Origin: Nemertoderma westbladi
Taxonomy: Eukaryota > Xenacoelomorpha > Nemertodermatida > Nemertodermatidae
Reading direction: 5' to 3'
Assembly: GCA_032718475.1 (NCBI GenBank)
Contig: JAUCBJ010006904.1
Span: 1 to 64,000, forward strand
DNA length: 64,000 nt
This document shows positions 20,596 to 30,003 of this stretch, piece after piece. The translations under genes were made by a program, and so were the position numbers. Position 1 is the first letter of the stretch. The number at the start of each line of letters is the position of its first letter. Below the pieces are notes generated by a model that did not search any database, was not told the DNA's origin, and saw only the letters and a list, made by a program, of their open reading frames with translations.

Positions 20596-21526
20596 CTACT
20601 ACTAGGATCGGCATGCTGCATTGCAGCTGCATTTTTAAGAATGCTGTGCCGGCTTGTCAACAAAATTGCACCGCCACAACTCCCTATCACCCATGACATT
20701 TTCTAGATCATCCGCATCTTCAAGGCCAGTGTCCTTTAAGATGCGTCTCAAGAAAGTCATGGGCTGTCCACCATGCTTATTCACTCAATGAGGCTGCCAA
20801 AGTACAAGATTATGCACTCGCTGGTCCTCACGGCGAAAGCAATGTCCTGCAAAGCGGAGGCGATTTTGTTCTAGTGTCAAGCTCTTGGGGAACCAATGAG
20901 ACACCTCCAATGTTATATAGTGTCTGGTTGGAGATGTGTGCATTGTACTTGACACAATGAACCCGGCGTAGCATTCTTGTGAATGTGCCATCCAGAGATT
21001 CGGTGTCCTCAGCAGTTAGAGCCCAGCATGGACTCCCATAGAGGTGTACTGGAACTACTGCTGCTCTAAATAATCGGACCTTAAGTTTCCGATTAATTCT
21101 CGGTGACTTACAAATCCTGAAAAGCCTATTCAAGGCTGCCCATGCCTTTCCCTTACGTATTCGAAGGTCCTCACCTGACTTCCGGATCCATGATCCCAGG
21201 TAACAGAAGTCGTCCACATGCTCAAGCATACCATCCTTTGAGCTTATGCTCATCCGATCAGAGACTTGCTGAGGACTTTCAAAGTTAACTGTCAAAATTT
21301 TGGTCTTTCTGGAGTTAATAAAAAGACCAACACTAGAAGCAGCATGTTCTAATGAGCTGAGGAGCCATTGGGCTCCCTTTAATGATTCTGAGAGTACTCC
21401 TAAGTCATCAGCAAAGTCTAGATCAGTTAGGTACTTGGCAGGATTTCCTCGACTTCTGGAGCCAGTAGGTGGAGTTATCATCACCCCATCATCATTATGA
21501 TGATGTAAGGACATGCGTAGAACATA
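20596..21526 (-). mobile_element. 5'-truncated RTE-like LINE, copy D
   Basis: The minus-strand 3' end, with its TAG tail, starts at 20596, and homology runs to 21526. It covers the RT motif C region (DLDFADDLG) to the end of the ORF. A frameshift near 20885 separates the RT part from the RLRFAGHC region, so the copy is dead. A second short TAG-type run lies just outside the truncated end (21526-21535). No TSD was found, and the Penelope fragment does not resume on the other side. Confidence 0.88.
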
Positions 21527-21814
21527 GTAGTAGTAGAAAGAAAGGGTTCCCCAACGTAGTCCTCCCTATGTTGTTCTATGGGACTTATCTCGGAGGGCTA
21601 TTGGAAATGCGCAATTTTGACAGATTTTAATGACCATCTGCCGCCAGTATTGATTTGCATCGTTGCATCAACCAATGATCAATATTCAACTACGCGTAGC
21701 CCAACCTCGCGATGCATGCCTAGCCCCAACCTCGCGAGGGCCCCCGGTTACTCTCCCTTTCGCCTCGCTACCATGGCAACGATGACAACCACGATCTAAT
21801 GTAGTATCCCCTCA
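21527..21814. other. Intergenic, no gene seen
   Basis: No recognisable gene or element. A run of CCCAACCTCGCGA words occurs twice near 21702-21740. Confidence 0.5.
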
Positions 21815-22202
21815 TCTTTACGATAGTCAGTCATGGACCTTGCCCTCTTCCACACACTCGCATATACTGCGCTATGCCATTATATTGATTGCTAACTCAA
21901 CGATTTACTCGCTACTCGACCGCTGTTACCAACCAGCACCAGTGTGAGTATTATATGAGACTTGAAATCCCACTACACGTACACATACACGTTGTCACAA
22001 TTTCATACTCTTTACGATAGTCAGTCGTGGACCTCTCCCTCTTCCACACACACGCATATACTGCGCTATGCTAATATATTGATTGCCAACTCAACGATTT
22101 ACCTGCTACTTGACTGCTGTTACCAACCATCGCCAGTGTGAGTGTTATATGAGACTTGAAATCCCGCTACGCGTACACGTACACGTTGTCACATTTTCAT
22201 AG
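21815..22202. repeat. Tandem duplication of a 194-bp unit
   Basis: TCTTTACGATAGTCAGTC starts at 21815 and again at 22009. The two units match closely down to ACGTTGTCACA. They are diverged enough to be an older duplication. Confidence 0.85.
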
Positions 22203-22439
22203 TTACTCAACCTAACCCTATCGCATCTGTGCCATATTGATGCCTAACATTGCTATTATACTGTATGTTTTTTATTATAATTATTGAGTATTATTATTAT
22301 GCATAACCCAATGATTCATATTCCTACCCGCGCTACCAACCAACCAACCAACCATTCATCCACATTGCATCCCATCTCTTTTCTTATTCGTCGTTGACTA
22401 TGCCACATATTCAGAAATTATATATAACTGATTGTTTCT

Positions 22440-22870
22440 ATTAAAATTCATCACTTGTAATCTTCATGGTAATAAATTGACTCCATATCTAATTTTTTAG
22501 TTCTCACTCTGAAATTTCGATCTCTTGCTCGTTGTATATTCGTTGGTCGGAAGATCATACACCTGAAAATGATTACTAAATGATGTAGATATTTACAAAG
22601 ACGCATGATAATAATTTTATTCAATACATTTTTGACTTTCTACATTATGAATTATCATTTTTGTATAATCTTCCGACCACTTATATAATTAAGTGGATAG
22701 AATACAGTTATTATCATCTGTCTTTGTAAATTTTTACATCATTTAGTATCATTTTTTCGTGTGTATGATCTTCCAACTATCTAATATACGACGAGTAAGA
22801 TATATCACAATTTTGGAGTGAGAACTATGGGGTCAATTGATTACAGCGATACAGTTTAAAAATTTATCAC
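22440..22870. repeat. Fold-back inverted repeat, arms ~150 bp
   Basis: The left arm at 22440-22600 has GTTCTCACTC, GGTCGGAAGATCATACAC and ACTAAATGATGTA. It matches the reverse complement of the right arm at 22700-22865. The centre contains a second short inversion around ATCTTCCGACC. The form suggests a MITE or decayed fold-back element. No ORF. Confidence 0.75.
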
Positions 22871-23290
22871 TTGTAATATTTTTCGTATTTATTATTATTA
22901 CCTTAATGCAAAAAACCGGAGCAACAAATAGTTGGAAATTTACTTACAATTAATATACTTGCACTGTCGTTCACAGCAAGTATTTTATTGTGAATTCTCT
23001 GGATGACAACGAATCAATTTGTTTTTCCCATCAAGATACCCGCTATTTGCTGGACATTCTAGAAACAACAAACAATAAACATCAATCCAGATCCATCCTC
23101 TTTGTTTTGCGTGAGGAAATTTGAATATTTCTATCAACCCTGCATCGGGTATGTTTACGTTCAGAAACAAAGCAAATGTAAAGTCCTCAACAAAGCTTTT
23201 ACTGAAGTTCTAATTCAATACAGAGGGAAATTATTGCAATTTCTCTCTCCACCGCTAGAGATTATTAGCGATCAATTCTACATTGAATTA
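22871..23290. other. Intergenic left of the BEL remnant
   Basis: No assignable gene. A minus-strand open stretch (23052-22985) follows a TTTCTAG splice-acceptor-like site and reads ECPANSGYLDGKN, but it is too short to call an exon. Confidence 0.45.
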
Positions 23291-25069
23291 TCAAATCCAG
23301 AGTTTATTGGATTTGTAACAGCTTTTAAAGGAACCAACTATGCTGGGGATCTGCTTGGCTCTTTCTTCTTCTACCGATAGGGCCTTATCATAGGAATTGG
23401 GCTCTACAGCCTCTTGAGTAAAGAATCGTATGGCGTGTTCATCCCGAGTCTTCGTGTTATAGCGCTCGATTACGTCATTCAGTTCGTCGTTATAGTCGAC
23501 TTGTCCTGATGGACGAATGAGTTGACATAGGTTCACTTGGTTTTGCCAAGTCTCGTTTTCCGTAAGGAGATCGATGGTATTCTCCTCGTCGAAGAGTTGG
23601 TGGATATCGTCATTATCTGAGGAGTATGGTGTTCCCTCAGTTGGGTCGTCTACCTCACTGCTCTCCACTTCCCATTCACTTACTTGATATACCTGTTCTT
23701 TTGGTAACCTTTCCATGAGAGTTCTACGGGAAGGGCCAGTAAAGTACCAACCCACTCTAGTTCTTCCCGCATAGGCTTGTAGTGGTTGCGGTTGAGCAGG
23801 CCGTTTCTCCAATGTCTCAAGCGCCTCATGCGCATTTTGGCTGATGAGTATTTGTACTCCAGGGTAATCTGTGTTGAATCTAGGTATATTAAGCCGCTGG
23901 GTGCAATCGTCCTCATCCCAGTTATAAGGTTCTACTTGGCTGGTAGCGAAGTTCTTTATCGCTACCATTTTTACTGACCTTATGCTGTGTTCTCCTAATT
24001 CATCCTGGGGGCTGGACAACGCACCTACATAATAATCCGCTATTACTGTAGATTTCCAAACCTGCATAATTCCTGACATGTTTAACTTAGTTCGGAACTT
24101 GGGTTGTCCAGCAAAGATGTCTTCGGCTAGTTCTTTGTCGATGAATGTTCCTGTGCTACCGGAGTCAAGGAGGGCGTTCACTATATAACTCCTTTTAGGT
24201 CCGTGGACCCTCAACTGCACTACGGGAAATTCTCGGATTCCTACATTGGAAGTTGGTGCTTTCCAAGATGGTTGTCGGTCAGAAGTAGTTAGGGAAAGCT
24301 CGCTATCGGTGTCCTTTTCATACGTAAGTGCTCGATACACTGCGGTATTTATCAGGTAACAGGATTCGTTTTCATCGGAGAATTCGTCCGTATAGAATCC
24401 TTCCATCTCAGAACTTTGGTCAGTGTCGTTCACATCACTGAATTGGACATGTAGTTCGGAATCACTTACCTGACTCGGGCTGTTTCGTTCGAATTCAGTG
24501 TGCAACAAGATATGATGTTTTGCGCCGCACTTCGCACACCTTGCGTCGGAGTAACAGGTTTGCCTTTGGTGTCCTTGTCTGAGGCAATTATAACACAACC
24601 GCTTATCCCACATGACTTCCCGTCTATCCTTTAATGATTTCTTTAGGAATTCATCACACACATTCAAACGGTGGGGCCCGTCACACAGCGCACATTTCGG
24701 TTTGATGTTACTTACCTTATTTTGAGTAACGTTGTGTACACTCGCTCTTTCTTCGGGCTTTCTTACATGAATTCTCTTAGGAGACGTAGGAGGAGTTTTT
24801 CTTACCTGTTCTCTCCTGTCATTGGTTCGAGACTTGAATTTACTTACGTCTTTAGGCGTTTTATTGACATAATAAGATCTTTCAGTGTCTTTCCCGCTGT
24901 CTTCTTCTTGAGAAGCCTGGCTTTCGCCGTCGTCGGTATAACACACTGGTGTTACCTTTCTTCTAGAAACGGGTTTCTCACTTACCTTGTTTTCCGGTGT
25001 CTTCTCTCTGGACTGCTTTAGGAGCTGTAATTTCACTTCTCCATCTAAGAATGACATGAGATCAGCCAT
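23291..25069 (-). CDS. BEL/Pao-like gag C-terminus, zinc knuckles and protease
   Basis: 592 codons opening at MADLMSFLDGEV, which is internal to the polyprotein. A Ser/Lys/Glu-rich linker precedes three cysteine/histidine clusters at about residues 125-195 (CALCDGPHRLNVC, CYNCLRQGH, CAKCGAKHHILLH), a pattern characteristic of BEL/Pao elements. An aspartic protease signature, ALLDSGSTGTF, is near 305. The rest resembles the BEL region between protease and RT. The frame loses homology at its very end, where the element is cut off. Confidence 0.85.
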   Translation of the reverse strand: MADLMSFLDGEVKLQLLKQSREKTPENKVSEKPVSRRKVTPVCYTDDGESQASQEEDSGKDTERSYYVNKTPKDVSKFKSRTNDRREQVRKTPPTSPKRIHVRKPEERASVHNVTQNKVSNIKPKCALCDGPHRLNVCDEFLKKSLKDRREVMWDKRLCYNCLRQGHQRQTCYSDARCAKCGAKHHILLHTEFERNSPSQVSDSELHVQFSDVNDTDQSSEMEGFYTDEFSDENESCYLINTAVYRALTYEKDTDSELSLTTSDRQPSWKAPTSNVGIREFPVVQLRVHGPKRSYIVNALLDSGSTGTFIDKELAEDIFAGQPKFRTKLNMSGIMQVWKSTVIADYYVGALSSPQDELGEHSIRSVKMVAIKNFATSQVEPYNWDEDDCTQRLNIPRFNTDYPGVQILISQNAHEALETLEKRPAQPQPLQAYAGRTRVGWYFTGPSRRTLMERLPKEQVYQVSEWEVESSEVDDPTEGTPYSSDNDDIHQLFDEENTIDLLTENETWQNQVNLCQLIRPSGQVDYNDELNDVIERYNTKTRDEHAIRFFTQEAVEPNSYDKALSVEEERAKQIPSIVGSFKSCYKSNKLWI

Positions 25070-25128
25070 GGTAGGGTCTCATCGTTGTTGTTCCATCATA
25101 TATAACACTTTCTTATCCCAGCGTGTAC

Positions 25129-25593
25129 CTACTCCACCCTTCGGTAAAGTAGACCAATAACCATAGAACTCTGATATTCATGAGACTTACCTAGCCAATC
25201 TAATTGTCTACAGATCTCCTGAATCTCATCGGAAAACTCTATAATCCCGCTGCTAATGAACTTTCGGGGGGCTACCAATTTTGCATACAAATACCTAGCT
25301 ATGTTATTCCTATTACCATACCTGATGTTTAGGGTATCCCAAACTTGTCTTAGTCCATCTGGATGTCCAATAAACTTTAACGCCATTAACTTGGGAGATC
25401 CTTCCAAGCACTCGATGAGGAATCTAAGTTTCTCTCCGTTAGATAACACAGAGTTCTGTATGTTATCCTTGTAATATTCATTAAAAGGTAACCATTTCAT
25501 ATCATCTCCATTAAACTTGACGATCTCTCCCACCTTTACCGCTTGACGGGCTTCGGTTCTAGCCATTTGATGCGTAAAACTTTCTTGGGCCAT
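25129..25593 (-). CDS. BEL/Pao-like gag core (DUF1759-like)
   Basis: 154 codons from ATG at 25593. Residues 25-130 fit the gag core of BEL/Pao elements: KFNGDDMKWLPF, LSNGEKLRFLIECL, and YGNRNNIARYLY. The frame ends at a TAG, but a one-base change near 25150 leads into PKGGVGTRWDKKVL, which continues toward the downstream ORF and is then broken by a TGA at 25082-25084. So the gag is frameshifted, not naturally terminated. Confidence 0.8.
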   Translation of the reverse strand: MAQESFTHQMARTEARQAVKVGEIVKFNGDDMKWLPFNEYYKDNIQNSVLSNGEKLRFLIECLEGSPKLMALKFIGHPDGLRQVWDTLNIRYGNRNNIARYLYAKLVAPRKFISSGIIEFSDEIQEICRQLDWLGKSHEYQSSMVIGLLYRRVE

Positions 25594-26009
25594 CGTATTA
25601 TTTAATATCGAGTTATCGGTATATAAATTTCTCGGATTATGATCAGGTCTATATGGAATATCATTGTCAACAGGTTTATAATTACCCTTAATAGGGTTTA
25701 CTATAGGAGTTTCTACTTCACTAGCAGTTTAGATGCGTGTAGGCTCCACACCTTGCGCATGAAATACTTCAGACCTAACAGGTTGACACATTGTTACCGG
25801 GGTTGGTGGTATACCCTTTTGTATATTTTACATTCGGTCAGGTCAGGTATTCTAGGTCATTGATCAAGAAAACTTGCCACCTCCATGCAGCATAAAGGAG
25901 GTGCCACCTGTAGCTGCATAGACCCTCTTACTAGGGCAAATCTGGTCCTGTAACTAGGACCCCCTTCGTTCTGGGATAAGGACGCCCTTGGTCCTGGATT
26001 AAGGACCCA

Positions 26010-26205
26010 TATACTTGGCTGCAGGGGTATATGGCCTGACCAGGCAGATGGTGATCTACCAATGGCTGGTCAGGAGTAGAGTGTTCTCATGTCCACTCTG
26101 AGAGCACTTCACTGCGACCTGCACCTGGCAGCAAGGGTACAGGGCATGACCCAGCAGATGAGCTGCAACAGCCAATGGTGGGTCATGTGCGCCAGAGTAG
26201 ATATG
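26010..26205 (+). repeat. Two diverged subrepeats in the 5' UTR of LINE E
   Basis: Two ~65-80-bp related blocks begin at about 26010 and 26120. They share a GCAG.AGGGTA start, a GACC.GCAGATG block, CCAATGG.GGTCA and AGAGTAGA. Upstream sequence also has CACCTCC/GGAGGTG inverted words at 25877-25902. Duplicated 5' UTR modules are typical LINE promoter monomers, but promoter activity is inferred. Confidence 0.6.
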
Positions 26206-26252
26206 GGTGATGGGCCTCATATCTGACTCCATTGCGACACCCACCCTGTGGA

Positions 26253-29200
26253 ATGGCAAACCAGGGTGCGGTATTTGCCCCGAGAGCTGACTCGGCAAAA
26301 AAGCACCCCCCAACCCCCACTATGGATTACATTAGCAATGCGGAGGTCCGGCCACTAGAGGCCAGTGGAATTACCGGACACAATCGGCCTCACAGGCGTC
26401 AGTTAACTCCTGACCGGCTGCCTGTCTCACCCCCTACTGGAGAGAGAGCAGCCAACAATTCTTTGAGTCCCTTTCCTGATGACCTTTCTGGCCCAAACCC
26501 TGGGTCACCAGGGAGGCCAGATTGTGATGGGGAGAGGGATTCTGGAGTTGGAGGCTACTCTCATGTTCCACCCCGACCAACAAAGCCATTGGTGAATCTG
26601 AGGCAAGTTACTAGACTAGCCTCAGTAAACACCCTAACACTCGGGTCCCCAATGCGACAAGGTGAGCTGACTGCCTTGGCAGATAAGCTTTCTCTTAGCG
26701 CAGTGGGTGTTCAAGAGCACCGAATGCAGACTGGACAGACTGATGAGGTTCTGATTAAGGACATGGGGGGCGGTTGGCGACTCGCCCTCGCGTCAGCAGA
26801 TGATAGTGGCAATGGTGGAATTGGTCTATTGATGAATCCAACTGCACATGCAGCATTGGACAAAATAGACCAAATCTCTAACCGCATCATCCGTTGCCAC
26901 TTCTCATGTTCTGGAAGACTGGCTAAGAAGTTTCCTAAGGTGGTTCTGATTGTGTGCTACTCTCCAACTAGTGTTGCCCCTGTAGAGGAGGTGGAAAATT
27001 TCTACCACAATCTACAAGCAGCTACTGATGGAGTGGATCAGCATGCATTCTTAACATTCCTGGGAGACTTTAATGCAAGTCTGCATCAATCACCTACATC
27101 GCCCTGGGTCTATAGCAATAGTGTTAACCGAAATTCTGTCCATCTTCAGGATTTTATCTCTGGAAATGGATTGTTTTCGGCTGGAACCCAGTTCAAGAAG
27201 CGAACTGGAAAGCTATGGACTCATAGTGGACCCAGTGGTCACAAGTCCCAGATAGACCATATTCTGTTTCGTAGGAAATACAGGAGCTCTATACAAGACT
27301 GTAATGCATTTACACTTCGACCCTTCTCCAGTGATCACCGCCTTATTGTGGCCAAGGTAAGACTTAGTCTGCGTGCTAGCAGAACAACGAAATCTGCCTT
27401 GCCGCGGCATGACTGGTCCTCTCTGTTGCAACAGCCAAGTGTGAGATCCAGCTTCACACTACAGCTGAGCAACAGGTATGAGGCTCTTGCCTCTGAGGCG
27501 GCAGATCACTGTGAGGGCTATACTGCCTTTACAGAAGCAGTTAAGTTAGCAGCTGCAGAAACAGTTCCTGTATACCCTCGAAACAGGAAAAGGGCCCCCT
27601 GGACTGACAACAAAATTCAGAAGTGCCGAAATGACCTTCATAAGGCGCAGAAAGAGTCCCGACTCAAACAGACTACAGCGGCCAAGAATGCAGTTAAGGC
27701 TGCATCTAGGTCCCTGAACAGGCAGTACTCTGTTAATCTACAGGAGCTAATAAACCAACAGGTTGATGCCATCAATGATGCTGACGACAGCAGGCAATCA
27801 TCCCAGGCATGGAAATCAATCAATCTGCTTACTGGGCGGAAAAGCCAACCAACCACCAAGGTTAAGGCTGAATCACCAGCCGATCGCCTCAATGGTTGGA
27901 AAGCCCACTTTGAAAAGCTCCTCAATAATGACAGGGTATTGCCTGATAACTTTATAGAAGTAAAAGTGTCTGAGTCTGTACTCCCAGATATTCCCATTGG
28001 CGATATCTCCTTTGCAGAAGTGAAGGCTGCTGCAAAGAGCATTAAGACCAATCGTGCCAGTGGAGTAGATGGTGTTCCCCCTGAGGTCTTTAAAATACCT
28101 GAGTGTTTAAAGCTCATCTATCCCATCATAGTAGACATGTACCGAACAACAAGAGTCCCACAAGAAATGAAAACAAATAAGTTGGTGCCAGTTCCCAAGA
28201 AGGGCAACCTAACACTCTATGGTTCTTTTCGGGGAATCTCATTGATCTCGATTGCTGCAAAGCTATACAATAGGATTCTATTAAATCGCATCAGGGATCC
28301 CATTGAGAGAGCAATCAGATCAGTATACGATGGTTCGACAACATTTGTGTCTACTGTTGACGGTGACACAGAACCATTTGAAGTGTTATGGGGCGTCCTC
28401 CAAGGAGACACACTTGCACCATTCTTGTTCATTATTGTGGTTGACTATGTTCTACGCATGTCCTTAGATCATCATAATGATGATGGGGTGATGATAACTC
28501 CACCTACTGGTTCCAGAAGTCGAGGAAATCCTGCCAAGTACCTAACTGATCTAGACTTTGCTGATGACTTAGGAGTACTCTCAGAATCATTAGAGGGAGC
28601 CCAACGGCTCCTCAGCTCATTAGAACATGCTGCTTCTAGTGTTGGTCTTTTTATTAACTCCAGAAAGACCAAAATTCTGACTGTTAACTTTGAAAGTCCT
28701 CAGCAAGTCTCTGATCGGATGAGCATAAGCTCAAAGGATGGTATGCTTGAGCATGTGGACGACTTCTGTTACCTGGGATCATGGATCCGGAAGTCAGGTG
28801 AGGACCTTCGAATACGTAAGGGAAAGGCATGGACAGCCTTGAATAGGCTTTCCAGGATTTGGAAATCACCGAGAATTAATCGGAAACTTAAGGTCCGATT
28901 ATTTAGAGCAGCAGTAGTTCCAGTACTCCTCTACGGGAGTCCATGCTGGGCTCTAACTGCTGAGGACACCAAATCTCTGGATGGCACATTCACAAGAATG
29001 CTACGCCGGGTTCATTGTGTCAAGTACAATGCACACATCTCCAACCAGACACTATATAACATTGGAGGTGTCTCATTGGTTCCCCCAAGCTGGACACTAG
29101 AACAAAATCGCCTCCGCTTTGCAGGACATTGCTTTCGCCGTGAGGACCAGCCAGTGCATAATCTTGTACTTTGGCAGCCTCATGGAGTGAATAAGCATGG

Positions 29201-29336
29201 TGGACAGCCCATGACTTTCTTGAGACGCATCTTAAAGGACACTGGCCTTAAAGATGCGGATGATCTAGCAAATGTCATGGGTGATAGGGAGTTGTGGCGG
29301 TGCAATTTTGTTGACAAGCCGGCACAGCATTCTTAA
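26253..29336 (+). CDS. LINE endonuclease-RT polyprotein with RT motif A deleted
   Basis: 1027 codons from the ATG at 26253 (MANQGAVFAPR); the frame is open from a TTG at 26232. Proline-rich N-terminus. The APE-type endonuclease (about 110-380) has VGVQEHRMQTG, FLGDFNASL, SQIDHILF and SSDHRLIV. The RT follows from about residue 590: TNRASGVDGVPPEV, GSFRGISLISIAAKL, motif B GVLQGDTLAPFLF, motif C LDFADDLG. Compared with copy B, 71 codons (6701-6913 there) are missing after DPIER, removing the FVDFFKAFD motif with the first catalytic Asp. The ORF stays open, but the RT should be inactive. Confidence 0.92.
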   Translation: MANQGAVFAPRADSAKKHPPTPTMDYISNAEVRPLEASGITGHNRPHRRQLTPDRLPVSPPTGERAANNSLSPFPDDLSGPNPGSPGRPDCDGERDSGVGGYSHVPPRPTKPLVNLRQVTRLASVNTLTLGSPMRQGELTALADKLSLSAVGVQEHRMQTGQTDEVLIKDMGGGWRLALASADDSGNGGIGLLMNPTAHAALDKIDQISNRIIRCHFSCSGRLAKKFPKVVLIVCYSPTSVAPVEEVENFYHNLQAATDGVDQHAFLTFLGDFNASLHQSPTSPWVYSNSVNRNSVHLQDFISGNGLFSAGTQFKKRTGKLWTHSGPSGHKSQIDHILFRRKYRSSIQDCNAFTLRPFSSDHRLIVAKVRLSLRASRTTKSALPRHDWSSLLQQPSVRSSFTLQLSNRYEALASEAADHCEGYTAFTEAVKLAAAETVPVYPRNRKRAPWTDNKIQKCRNDLHKAQKESRLKQTTAAKNAVKAASRSLNRQYSVNLQELINQQVDAINDADDSRQSSQAWKSINLLTGRKSQPTTKVKAESPADRLNGWKAHFEKLLNNDRVLPDNFIEVKVSESVLPDIPIGDISFAEVKAAAKSIKTNRASGVDGVPPEVFKIPECLKLIYPIIVDMYRTTRVPQEMKTNKLVPVPKKGNLTLYGSFRGISLISIAAKLYNRILLNRIRDPIERAIRSVYDGSTTFVSTVDGDTEPFEVLWGVLQGDTLAPFLFIIVVDYVLRMSLDHHNDDGVMITPPTGSRSRGNPAKYLTDLDFADDLGVLSESLEGAQRLLSSLEHAASSVGLFINSRKTKILTVNFESPQQVSDRMSISSKDGMLEHVDDFCYLGSWIRKSGEDLRIRKGKAWTALNRLSRIWKSPRINRKLKVRLFRAAVVPVLLYGSPCWALTAEDTKSLDGTFTRMLRRVHCVKYNAHISNQTLYNIGGVSLVPPSWTLEQNRLRFAGHCFRREDQPVHNLVLWQPHGVNKHGGQPMTFLRRILKDTGLKDADDLANVMGDRELWRCNFVDKPAQHS

Positions 29337-29390
29337 AAATGCAGCTGCAATGCAGCATGCCGATCCTAGTAGTAGTAGTAGTATATTTAC

Positions 29391-29939
29391 TAATTTATCG
29401 CGTTCTAACGCGATATTCTGCTGCACTTCTTGCAACTCTAACCTACTTTCCCTTACTGTTCCCTTGAACTGCTGAACAGTTCCTTCCATCTCCCGGACCT
29501 GCTGAGAGGAGCACTGACGGTGTTCCCTCAGCTGCCCGAGCAGGAGACCCATCTCCCGCCGTCCCTCAGCTACCCACTCGACCGCCAAAGCGGGAGTCGC
29601 CAACGTAGTAGCGGGTGAGCGAGAGACGACGGGCGATAAATTCTTGATCTCTCGCTCGGCGTCCAGGACGGGTTCGGACTCAGGAACAGTCCTACTGGGC
29701 ACAGGTAGTTTAGTACTGTGCAAAGGGAATTTAGAGGTAGGTTCTGGGAGTACAGGTGTCTCTATCACCGAAGGGGTGGCTTCGAGAACAGGCCTAATTA
29801 TTTCAGGCTCATCTACTATAGTAGGGAGTCTTTCTATTTTAATTATTTGGTCTGTGGGTTCTGTACTACCTAAGTCTGTGTTAGTTAGTTGCCTTCTAAC
29901 AGCTGGGGGTAAATTAGGCAATTTCTGACGGTGGGACAT
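29391..29939 (-). CDS. BEL-like upstream region, coiled-coil segment
   Basis: 183 codons from MSHRQKLPN to LERDKLVNI, then interrupted by LINE E. The first half is Pro/Glu/Thr-rich and probably disordered. The second half (about 105-183) is charged and predicted coiled coil (QLREHRQCSSQQVREMEG, ELQEVQQNIALERDKL). The bases before MSHRQK are open in this frame back to near 30025, where a one-base shift joins it to the 457-codon ORF. I do not recognise a family. Position and frame make it part of the BEL-like polyprotein or an upstream ORF of it. Confidence 0.6.
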
Positions 29940-30003
29940 TCTTCTACGTCTGCTTAGACGAGATCTATTTCCTCCGCCTTCAGGATCGGTGGTATCGCCT
30001 TCA

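Larger units (their letters stand above)
25832..29380 (+). mobile_element. Full-length RTE-like LINE, copy E, inside BEL
   Basis: About 3.55 kb, antisense to the BEL element. GTATATTTTAC at 25821-25831 and GTATATTTAC at 29381-29390 form a 10-11-bp TSD with one indel. Continuity of the BEL frame across the insertion confirms both ends. The structure is a ~420-bp 5' UTR, one ORF with endonuclease and RT, a ~35-bp 3' UTR and a TAG tail. It is nearly identical to copies B and F. A 213-bp in-frame deletion removes RT motif A. Confidence 0.92.

Noticed and set aside
22200-22225. Telomeric repeat (CCTAACCCT)
   Set aside because: Occurs once only; no array.
22985-23170. Short exon-like minus-strand frame with a CPANSGYLDGKN motif
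   Set aside because: Too short, and no partner exon found; kept only as a note in the intergenic entry.
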